The notes under the pieces are model-generated. The model was not told the origin of the DNA, searched no databases, and worked only from the letters and a program-made list of their open reading frames with translations. A stretch of DNA of 64,000 nt from Alisma plantago-aquatica (lineage: Eukaryota; Streptophyta; Magnoliopsida; Alismatales; Alismataceae). The stretch's first letter is position 1. Each line of letters starts with the position of its first letter. Location of the stretch: NCBI GenBank assembly GCA_963693085.1, contig OY856412.1, forward strand, positions 1,407,820,694 through 1,407,884,693, read 5' to 3'. Both the position numbers and the translations under genes were made by a program. This document shows, in pieces, positions 36,354 through 46,291 of the stretch.

Positions 36354-39300
36354 TCATATGACATTAGGACAAGTGTGTCTATTATGGCCCTTTCTGCCAC
36401 ACTTATGACAGTGATATGTATACTGATTTGGATCAACATCCATAGTTGAATGCCTTCTCTTTTTCTTTGGTCTTCCAGCTTGCCTTCGTTTCCTAGGGGG
36501 TAATAAGGGATAAATACCTCTAGTTTCATCAAATTGAGGCCAATACCTCTTGTCGAGAATACCACGAAATTCAGTTCTGTATGCATTTAGATAAGCCTCA
36601 TTTGTATAATATGCACTCACAAGTGCATTAAGATCCCAATTGACAGAGTCTGCAGCCACCCAAACATGAGAACATGGATAATGTCATTGTTGTAGAAAAC
36701 CACAACTGCATTGGCTGCCACCATTTGGACGCACTATTACTTGAAATCTATTTCCATCCATGTCACCAACAAGCCATTCATCATTGTTCACACGGATGTG
36801 TATTGTCAATTTTTTTGCATCCTCTCGAACATTATAAAGCTTATCATGAACCCTAAAGGGCCATTTCAGTCCATCTTGTGCACGTTTATTTGCGAGATTA
36901 CGCCTATGCAGCCACATGGTCACGGAGCGATAGTATGTGGCAACAATTAACACTTGTATTGGCAAACCTCTAACACCTTTTAAGACTCCATTACACCCTT
37001 CAACATGATTGGTAGTCAATGACCCATACCTGCAACCTCTATCATATGCGAGAGCCCAAAGTACTGGATTTTGGCCTAATAAATACGCCTTCGCTGCTGG
37101 TTCTATGATTTCTATAACAGGCATATGATGATCAAATTCATGTGTATCAGTTGTGGATCCCACCTTCCACAAAAGCTCCCTCAACTCCTTGGACCTGAAC
37201 TACTTATGGAAGTTCTTCCGAAGATGTCGAAGACAATAATGATGTTGAGCCCAATCAAATTTTGATTCAAGTGCTGGAAAAATCCCACTCATTCGATCAG
37301 AAATAATACACAAGTCTGTACGTCGTGGAATGATTGGAATACAAGTTTGTAGACAACCAAAGAACCACTCCCAGGAGTCCTTATTTTCTTTCTCGACAAC
37401 AGCAAAAGCAAGTGGAAATAGACCATTATCAACATCTATACCACATGCAATGAGAAGTATGCCAGTATATTTTCCTGTTAAAAATGTTCCATCAACAGTA
37501 AGAACAGGCCTACAATAGGCCCAACCCCTCACAGCTGGACCAAATGCCCAAAACACCCGCTTGAATCTACGAGTGCCTTCAGTTTGAAGGGTATAATCAT
37601 CAATAAGGTGGGCATATATAGTTGTTGGAATATATTGTGTCAGAGAAATCATGAACGGCAACAAACTATGATATGATGATTCCCAATCTCCAAATATTTT
37701 ACAAACAGCCTTCCTCCTCGCTAGATATGCCTTCTTGTAAGATATATTGAGCCTTAGTTAAACATTCACCTTGTCATGAATTTCTCGTGTCGACATATCC
37801 AATCGTGATACTAGGATTGGCATTATCATTCGAGCAATATAAGATGTTGTGACTTGGTGATGATCATGATTCATAACAGTTAATTCACAATTGTGGCCTG
37901 CTTTACAACATTTTATCTTCCACATGCCACCTGCTCTTTTGGACTGGCAAGCGTTCAATCTCCAACGACATCGTTGATCATGGATACAAACAAGTTTAAG
38001 ATGACGATTATTTGAGCATAATGTACGGTACTGGACATTCTTTTGTACCGACCATTTTTAGAGTGTCTCAACCAATACAACTTTGGATGAAAATAAAGCA
38101 CCCTCATATATAACTGTGGCAACACATCCCATTATCACACAGATAACAAGGTGTTACGCGAAAACGTGCGGAAATCACCATAACCACAGATTATGAAAAA
38201 TGCGGGTTAATTAAAACCGATTGCGGAAAATTGATAAACTATGAAACCATTACTTTCCAGTCCTCATCCTGCACAGAAACATGTCATATATACGTACACA
38301 AGATATGATACGTGTCCACAGTATACTGAAACAGCTGTTCATCCATCACATGGTTCATCACCTATTCATATACACGGAGGCCCGCATCCGGCCAACAGCA
38401 GGATATACAAAACATCTTCGATCGTTCATCGTGAAACATCGTCAAAACACTGCCAAGGACCTGAGAGTACAGGGATGACTCTAGACTGTACTACAAAACA
38501 ACCAAAACAGCAGCATATCCATCGCTTGCCTTCTACTGCTCTTCAGGCTGCTTGGTCGCAACACCACGACCACGTCTACCTCGACCACCTGAAAACCAGC
38601 AGAGTGAGACAATCGAACATTGTCCCAGCGGGAAACATAACTCCCCACCGCAACTACAGAACCTCAAGAAGATAAACTATAACAGTAGATAACTAATCAA
38701 CAGATATAGCAAGAGCAGTCTATATAAAGCAAGGCTATTCTTACTGACAAGCTTACCAGCTGTACAAAAGCATGTAACCAGATATTTCTCAATGGAACAT
38801 GATTGACAAGATATATCACTTTATAACATGATTATCAGAACACGATATAAGATCACATATCCCGATTATCAAGATACGTCATAATACCTCATACCTGAAG
38901 AATATATATATAGAAGTACCTGCAAGGTATAACAGAGTTTAATGCACAAACAAGGCCTCAACCAATGTTTTGTGTTTACCTTAAGCAGTAATTACTAAAC
39001 GGTTGTATTACATATTATTATTATGCCCCGAGGATTTGAATCGTACCATTCAAATCCAACCTCTGGTTGCGAAGCCCAAGACTGGTGCCATACAAGGTCA
39101 ATGGAAGAGCCGGACTCCACAACCTCCCACCTCGTGGTCAGTACACGAGCACAACACAAGCATGACCTTAGTCACATGCTGTAGTGGTCTAAGCCACTGG
39201 GTCAGCTCCATAGGCTACCCTCACTCTAGCCCGCCTTGGTACAGGTCTCGACGCTAGTACAATTGAGCCACGTGCCTGTTCACCGTGCTCTGAGCCATGA

Positions 39301-42300
39301 ACGCATTCATGCTCTTCACATCACATATCCTGAGCTATGGGCCTGTTCACCATGCTCTATATATGTATCTGAGTCTGTAACTGAAGTTACACTCTTACCT
39401 CCTTACTTTAGGCTAGGAGCAATCCTCGCATATTCAACAATATGCGCTCCGGGTTAACCCGTAGGAGAACCCGTTTCACCATCACCAAGTCCTGACGATG
39501 ATGGATCTATGGCCAGGGCAAACTACATGATATAATTCCACTGTAATTAATTAGTATCTTTTAGATGGATTGCAGGATTCAACCAAGTTATATAACATGC
39601 AAGACATAACAAAAAATAAAGAACATTATATTATTATTGAAACCTCATCAACCTGATCCATCACAAGGATCCAGCATCACCTATTACCACTTGGCCTCTT
39701 GCCGACCATCCAGATCCATATCAAGGATCATCACATACCATAGGATATCAATCCTTCTCCTGTATTGTCACTGCCTCTCAGGGCTCACATCATCATCATG
39801 GGACCAACACATTACATATATAATCTCATAGAACAATATCAAGTTAATGTTACTCATCACATATGTCACATAGCCCTTTCATGGCTACACGTCACCTGCA
39901 TGGTTCGGATACACAATAACCATAGATTCATCATAAGGAATATGCTCGCTATCATGGGCTATCATTCAAGATAGTTTATTCATCATTATTACGCTATTTG
40001 ATGATCAAGCTTGTTAATCACATCATTAACAAACCATACTGATGCTTACCCTTAGTTCAAGATTATACAAACAATCAAGGTATTCGCTTTATATAAAAGC
40101 ATATTGAGTATACAGAGCAAACACTACTATTACCAATATTATTACTGTTACCATCCACTATCATCACCATTATCTTTGTCATTAAGCCACCATTAATGTA
40201 GCTACTATTAATCATTGTCATTAACATTTAAGCATAATACCAATATTATGCATAGCATTACTACTCTTGCTACCATCAATACTATTATCACATCATCATC
40301 CATTTATTATCTTTATTGTTATGTCATTAAGCAGACTATTAATGTAACTGTCACTTAGCCACATCATTCCAATCATTAACATCACTAACCTCATTATATT
40401 ATTAACATCATTATTGCTTCCGCTATGAGCAAGGCATTATCATCATCTAGATTATCAACAACATTATTATGAGTAATACCAGGTCATTGTTATTGGTACT
40501 AAGCAAGGCGTTACTACTGGTATTTGGTTATGCATAAGCGTCTGCTGTCATGATACTTGGGAACATCACCAAAGGTCCTAACTACTCTCACCTAGGATCT
40601 CACAACCCTCACTATATCTAACATGCTCGGCTAGGGCATAGGGAGGCAGCAACGCTGCGCTGCACCCAGCCTACTGCCCGCAACGCCGCGTTACAAGGGA
40701 AGAGTAGCGCGCGTTGGGTGTATCGCACATCTCACCCTATCGGGCAACGCCCATCACAGCCACTCCTGACGCCTGATATCCAAGGGGTATCGCCCGATAC
40801 AACAACTCCACCACAGCCAGGAGAGAGAAGAAGAGAAAGAAGGAAAGGGGAGAGGGAAAGAAAGAGAAAGACTCCCCACATAACGTGCAACTGCACACGG
40901 CCTAACGGCCAGCACATATCTAGGAAAAAGGGGGGGCATGACGCCCGTCACAAACTACATCCCATCGCGCGTCACAGCCCAGGCCTATCAGCTCACATAC
41001 CAGGATGCAATGCCCGTCAGGGCCATCGGCCGTCACACCTCTATGCCTGTCGTGCATCCCCAACCAACTCTCAAAGGAAGCCTTGTCGTCCATCACAAGG
41101 ACCAAAGCCTATCGTCCAACAAAAGGATAACGTCCAACTCATCCAGCCAAGGAGGGATATCGCCCAACACATTCAAACAAGAGAGAAGATATCGCCCAAC
41201 TCTAGGCTGACGCCCGTCAGGCCTGCTGCCCATCACAGCCATATCGGCCAACAAAGGTACAAAGCAAGGTATACTAGCATATGAACAAGAACATAATGAG
41301 AGGAAAGGAGTTAGGGATAGAAGTATGCAACCCACCTTGAAGCTCCAAGGAAGAAGAAGACGCACTCCAGCTCCAAGGGAGATGTATCGGCCAACACAGC
41401 AGCAAAGGGGAGGGATATCGTGCACTCAAGGTGGAGGAGAGACCAAAAGAGCAAAGGAAACTAAGGCAAGGAAAAGAGTTGTATATATATAAGGAAGGGG
41501 AGGAGAAACCAAGGTACAACCATGCCATGTGTCGTCCACCCAAGGGACACTTGTCCTAGGGTTCAAGCCAACACATTAGCAAGGCATGGGACACTTGTCC
41601 AAAACATGCACCAAGTGTCCACTACACCAGACCAAGCATCATGGGCGACACAGGCAGCAGCTCTGCTGGGCGACACAAAATAGGTCCTGGCCGACACAAG
41701 GCTCAAGCAAGCCCAAATAAGGCACCACAAGGCCCAAACAGCTCAACCAAGGCCCAAGAAACTCAAACAACCAACCCAAGCCTTCCTCGCAACCCTAGAG
41801 GAAGCAAAGAGAGGAAAACATCTCACAAGATGACCAACTTGCACACAAAACCCTAAACTTGGGTTATTTGCAAGTAGCCCCTCGAACTCTCAACAAAGCA
41901 CAACAAAAGCCCTAATCACCACTTAAAGGTGATTAGCAAGTGCCAAAGCACCAAGATTAAGCAAAACAAACAGGGTAAACCCTAAACGCGGGTCAGGGTT
42001 CTTACAATAACAGCACTGGAAGGATTGTAATTGAGATGAAATTCATGACAAAAATCTTCCACCCAGTCATCATCTTGAAAAGCTTCATAGTTGGAATCAA
42101 TGTGTTCATGTTGGGGTCATTGGTTGTCATATATGGATGGAATAGAACTCAATGCTGCAATAGAGTTAGGGAATGGATGCGTGTTCTCATCATCGGTTTC
42201 AGTCAATGACTCATCCTCAGGTGGTTCACTGTTATTACCACCTTCAATATCACTATTGTTATCACCTTCGTGATCACTATCATTATCTCCCTCCTCAACC

Positions 42301-42821
42301 TCAACACCAATATTCTCAGTAGTAAGATTTTGAGAAAATTCAGGTGGTTGACTCCATTCAGCAGTTAAATTGCTAAGACTGAATTGAGGTGGTTGACTCC
42401 ATTCAGTAGTTAAATGACTCTGAGAGAATTGAGGTGGTTGACTCCATACATTATTGTGAGGGAATTGAGATTGAAATTGATTCAATAGACTCATTAAACA
42501 AGGTTGTTGGTGGATAGATGTTTTTTCAAGAAACACATCAATATAGGCATCAGCTGAAAGTGATAACAAGGTTCTGTATGCATCATCATCATCAACTTGT
42601 ATGAGCATATGATTTTCTCCAGGGAAAAGATAGAATATTTTGATAGAGAAGTGGTTGGGATTGATGTCAAGTGTTGTATAGATATATGATTTTAGTTCAG
42701 ATAGGGTATTAATAAGTGAAATGTTTATGGGTCTAACAGATCGACTAGAATAAGACCCATCAAAGAGAAATTGCCCATCATATCGCATCTTCACAATTCG
42801 TGAATTTGAACTAGATGCCAT
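36354..42821 (-). pseudogene. Mutator-like (MuDR-type) transposase, interrupted by a solo LTR
   Basis: Domains in order on the minus strand: PB1-like N-terminus (42,821 to about 42,500), acidic linker, MuDR N-terminal DNA-binding region (about 38,100-37,760, with WKIKCCKAGHNCEL), MULE DDE catalytic domain (about 37,660-37,200, with VLTVDGTFLTGKY, DLCIISDRMSGI and HHYCLRHLRKNF), SWIM zinc finger (CSCGF...HYPCSHV, across a stop near 36,684) and a CCHC zinc knuckle (CHKCGRKGHNRHTC). The protein would bind the terminal repeats and cut and join DNA in the nucleus. Leaving out the LTR at 38,115-42,006 and one copy of its target duplication gives 857 codons in one frame, broken only by five stops at about 42,117, 38,058, 37,758, 37,200 and 36,684. 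No frameshift was found. The length is usual for plant MULE transposases. Confidence 0.92.
38115..42006 (-). mobile_element. Solo LTR (3.9 kb) inside the transposase gene
   Basis: Starts TGTGGCAACACATCCC, ends GGGTTCTTACA and is flanked by a perfect ATAAC duplication (38,110-38,114 and 42,007-42,011). It is a diverged member of the giant-LTR family. Shared blocks include GGACCTGAGAGTACAG near 38,458, a TGAGACAAT...TTGTCCCAGCG block near 38,605, GGTCAATGGAAGAGCCGG near 39,097 (compare 13,400 in the other orientation) and the closing AAACCCTAA...GGGTCAGGG. Instead of the CAAACGGTC palindromes it carries GC-rich ATCGCCC, CGCCCGTCA and ATCGGCC motifs (about 40,720-41,420). Open frames there (40,718-41,284 and others) result from this composition. 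No internal domain or second LTR is present. Confidence 0.9.
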
Positions 42822-43500
42822 GTTCCTATATTTTAGAATATTATATTAACATCCGAAAGAAATTCATATTTTATAACATTATGCTAACATGAATTAATAT
42901 TTTAGAGCAGTGACATCATTTTTAAAAGAATAGTTAAGATTTTAGAAAAATAATTTTGAATTTGGAATTAAATTTATTTTACTACTTTTTCTATAACATT
43001 AACAGTGAACAACAATTCAGAACAACAATTTTGCTATTTTTTCAGTAAAATTAACTAACATTTCATAACAACAATTTTGCTAATTTTTTAGTAACACTAA
43101 CATTTCAGAACAACAATTTTACAATTTCGAACAATAATTTTTCAGGTATTAATTAGCCTTCAATTGTCATTTTCTACATCATTATTTCAGTAATGTGGAA
43201 TTAAGGAGTAACAATACAATTATTTCAGTTGTAATATTTCTTACTAATGTTAAGTTCAAGTTTTGAAAATTAAAATTTTGGTAGAATAAATACCTCAAAT
43301 GGAGAGTTATCCCTTGACAATCGAAGAATATAAGAAGAGAAAGAAGAAGCTCCAAGATCGTCTCCAAGCAGTAGAAGATAGCAGCTCCAAGATCGCCCGA
43401 AATAAGCTAGAAATTACCTCCAAGCAGTAGAAATCCGAGCAAAAGCTCCAGAGCAATGGGAGAATAGAGCAAGAGTAAGGAAATGAAGAATGGTGTGAGT
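42822..43500. other. 5' non-coding region of the Mutator-like element
   Basis: AT-rich sequence upstream of the transposase start codon, with several AACAACAATTTTGCTA-like repeats between 43,010 and 43,130. It presumably includes the transposase promoter. No clear TATA box was singled out. Confidence 0.45.
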
Positions 43501-43529
43501 TTGGGGGGTTGATTTCGGCCAATATATAG

Positions 43530-43873
43530 GGGAGCAATGTGTCCCGGTTGGGGATGCATTGTGCCCACATGGCACCGCGCCGCGGCCCCAATGGCAAAAT
43601 AGCCGTTGGGCTGCGCCGGTCCAGGGAGCAATGCGTCCCCGTTCCGGACGCATTGCCCGCATGGCATTTTCTAGCCGTTGCGGGCGTCTCCGCGCGCGAC
43701 GCATTGGCCCCACAGAGGGAATGCGTCCCGCTTCGGGACGCATTGCCCTCATGTGGGGCTAATGCATCAGCTGTCGAGACGCTTTGTCCTCCCGGGAGGC
43801 AATGTGTCCGCCGCCGGGACGCATTGCCTCCCGTGAGGGCAATGCGTCCCAACAGGGGACACATTGCTCCTGA
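43530..43873. repeat. Sub-terminal CAATGCGTCC / GGACGCATTG array (right)
   Basis: Mirror of the left array: alternating CAATGCGTCC and GGGACGCATTG copies with GC-rich spacers, partly overlapping the terminal inverted repeat. Overlapping frames on both strands here (43,307-43,892) are repeat artefacts. Confidence 0.85.
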
Positions 43874-43957
43874 AATGTGTCATTTTGGATAATAAGTTCA
43901 AGAACGTGTCATTTAGGTAATAAAAATTGGCAAATGTGTCATTTTTGTTTTTTTACC
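43840..43957 (-). repeat. Right terminal inverted repeat
   Basis: In reverse complement it begins GGTAAAAAAACAAAAATG and follows the left repeat for 118 bases. The TSD TTAGAATGT adjoins it at 43,958-43,966. Confidence 0.9.
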
Positions 43958-43966
43958 TTAGAATGT

Positions 43967-44358
43967 TGCAAGAAGCCTGGCCATGCCATGCATGTGACCA
44001 GGCGCAGGGAACAATCTTCCCTTCAGGTCGTCATCAATTGCATTGAAGACCACAGCCTGATCAGCTGCGGAAGCGCCTAGAAAAGCTTGAGAAGATGAGG
44101 ATCCATAGGAAAAGAATCACCAATACACCTGCAAACAAGCTAACCCGAGCTAGCATCGGTGCTCATGTCCCGTCTGTCGCCTCTCCAATAAGCTCAGCCT
44201 ATTCCCACATGTCCCATGTTGCCTCTCCACTGAGCCCGAACCATTCCCACTTCACGCCTGTTATATCCCCTGTTAGCCTAAACCATTTCCAATGTACTCA
44301 CATAGCACCCCAGCTAACTGAACCATTCCCACTTCACTTCCATTGCATCTCCTCCTAG
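43967..44358 (+). pseudogene. FRL4-like: FRIGIDA-like protein 4 fragment, part 2
   Basis: This continues the coding sequence broken at 32,356. The plus strand gives REQSSLQVVINCIEDHSLIS and then, after a frameshift near 44,060, QLRKRLEKLEKMR and TPANKLTRAS. These match the C-terminal landmarks of FRL4-type FRIGIDA-like proteins (EQSALKAVxKCIEEYKL, LKKRLxQLEK, PANKRTRAS). A Ser/His/Pro-rich low-complexity tail follows to a stop at 44,356-44,358, as is usual after the helical core in this family. Two frameshifts plus the Mutator insertion mean no functional product. The fragment order and strand fit a single gene that was split by the insertion. Confidence 0.8.
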
Positions 44359-44802
44359 CTCAAATCACTCTCACGCCCCATCCATGGTCTCAGTCTGAAA
44401 TTTTGAAAAAAAAAATTGACCATAATCCTTATTGCAAACACCACGTAATCCCTGCGCCGCGGTTTTGATATAACGCAAAGGGATATCTCTCAGCCGAAAC
44501 TAATCTCTTACGTAGAACAAGCACAGCTACTCACATGATGGTGTTTTAACCTACGGTACATATATGTTGTGCAACATGGTGTGCGCCCCATTATCGTCCA
44601 TCATACCACCTCCATACTAGAAAACAAATGACGTGTATATATGTGAGGCCTGGACACCTAGAAGGGACTAGTGGCGGAGCCACATCGTGGGTTATTTCTA
44701 TGTCGGGACCACATATGTTCTAGTTTTAGAGAATAAGTATATACCTACCTAATTGGTGAATTTATACTTTGATCAATCATGATTCAAAGTTGGCTTGGAG
44801 GG
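44359..44802. other. No gene seen
   Basis: Sequence 3' of the FRIGIDA-like relic. It contains AGTGGCGGAGCCA near 44,670, a motif often seen at the edge of plant dispersed repeats, but I could not delimit an element. Confidence 0.35.
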
Positions 44803-46291
44803 TCCATGTGTACTGTTGTTTATAGTCTTGTATACATATATATTGCAATGTGTATTGTTGTGTATACATTTCTACTGTCACGCATATAGTTGTATATATG
44901 TGAGTTGCCATGTGTATTATTGTGTATAGTCTTGTACACATGTGTGATGCTATGTGTATTGTTTTATACACATTTGTACCGTCGTTTGTATTGTTGTACA
45001 CATGTGTATAATCTTATAGGACCATGTGTACAGTTTTGTAGGACCATGTGTACAGTCTTATACACGTGTACAGTCTTGTATGACCATGGGTACAGTCTTG
45101 TACACATGTGTACAGTCTTGTACAAATGTGTACAGTTTTGTAGGACCGTGTGTACAGTCTTGTAGAACCATGTGTATAGTCTTGTAGGATCATGTGTACA
45201 GTCTTGTAGGACCATGTCTACAGTCTTGTAGGACCATGTCTACAGTCTTGTAGGACCATGTGTACAATCTTGTAGGAACATGTGTACAGTCTTGTAAGAC
45301 CATGTGTACAGTCTTGTACACATGTGTATAGTCTTGTACACATGTGAACAGTCTTGTAGGACCATCTACACAGTCTTGTAGGATTATCTACACAGTCTTG
45401 TAGGACCATGTGTATAGTCTTGTACACATGTGTACAATCTTGTGTACAATCTTGTAGGACCATGTGTACAGTCTTGGAGGAACATGTGCACAGTCTTGAA
45501 AGACCATGTGTACAGTCTTGTAGGACCATGTGTACAGTCTTCTATGACCATGTGTACAGTCTTGTACACATATGTACAGTCTTGCACACATATGTACACT
45601 CTTGTAGGACCATGTGTACAGTCTTGTACACATGTGTACAATCTTGTAGGACCATGTGTACAGTCTTGTACACATATGTACAGTCTTGTACTCATGTATA
45701 CAGTCTTGTAGGACCATGTGTACAATCTTGTAAGACTATGTGTACGGTCTTGTAGGACCATGTGTACAGTCTTGTAGGATCATGTGTACAATCTTGTAGG
45801 ACCATGTGTACAGTCTTGTAGGACCATGTGTACACTCTTATACACGTGTATCATCTTGTGCACAAGTGCACAGTCTTGTAGGGCCACGTGTACAGTCTTG
45901 TAGGACCATGTGTACAATCTTGTACACGTGTACAGTCTTGTAGGACCATGTGTACAGTCTTGTAGGACCATGTGTATAGTCTTGTACACATATGTACAGT
46001 CTTGTAGGACCATGTGTATAACCTTGTACACATGTGTATAGTCGTATAGAACCATGTTTACAGTCTTGTAGGACCATGTGTACAATCTTGTACACATGTG
46101 TACAATCTTGTAGGACCATGTGTACAGTCTTGTACACATATATACAGTCTTGTAGTATATGTATATAGTCTTGTACACATGTGTACAATCTTGTAGGACC
46201 ATGTGTATAATCTTGTAGGACCATCTGTACAGTCTTGTACACATATGTACAGTCTTGTAGGACCATATGTACAGTCTTGTAAGACCATGTG
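44803..46291. repeat. 20/22-bp minisatellite, left part
   Basis: Interspersed units of two kinds: a 22-bp unit around CTTGTAGGACCATGTGTA and a 20-bp unit with the perfect palindrome TGTACACATGTGTACA. The edge (44,803-45,000) is degenerate and TGTGTATTGTTGTGTA-like. The array is interrupted at 46,291 by an LTR element and resumes at 60,405. All frames read through it (CTRLYTWSYKTVHM-like peptides) are artefacts of the repeat. Confidence 0.93.

Larger units (their letters stand above)
32357..43957 (-). mobile_element. Mutator-like element with transposase, Myb/SANT and PMD genes
   Basis: Terminal inverted repeats of 118 bp (32,357-32,474 and 43,840-43,957; about 14 mismatches by eye, nearly all transitions) and a perfect 9-bp duplication define the element. 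It spans 11.6 kb including a later 3.9-kb solo LTR, so about 7.7 kb on its own. Minus-strand gene order is transposase (42,821-36,354), Myb/SANT-like ORF (36,125-35,733), PMD gene (35,536-33,347). Both ends carry arrays of GGGACGCATTG / CAATGCGTCCC palindromes just inside the inverted repeats. It landed in a FRIGIDA-like coding sequence. Transposase and PMD contain in-frame stops, so this copy is not autonomous now. Confidence 0.93.

Noticed and set aside
40718..41284. 188-codon plus-strand frame with basic, Pro/His-rich composition
   Set aside because: It lies wholly inside a solo LTR, has no recognised domain and is overlapped by several antisense frames in a GC-rich repeat.
42117..42821. 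PB1-like 234-codon ORF as a stand-alone gene
   Set aside because: The frame continues past the TGA at 42,117 into the rest of the transposase, so this is its N-terminal part and not a separate gene.
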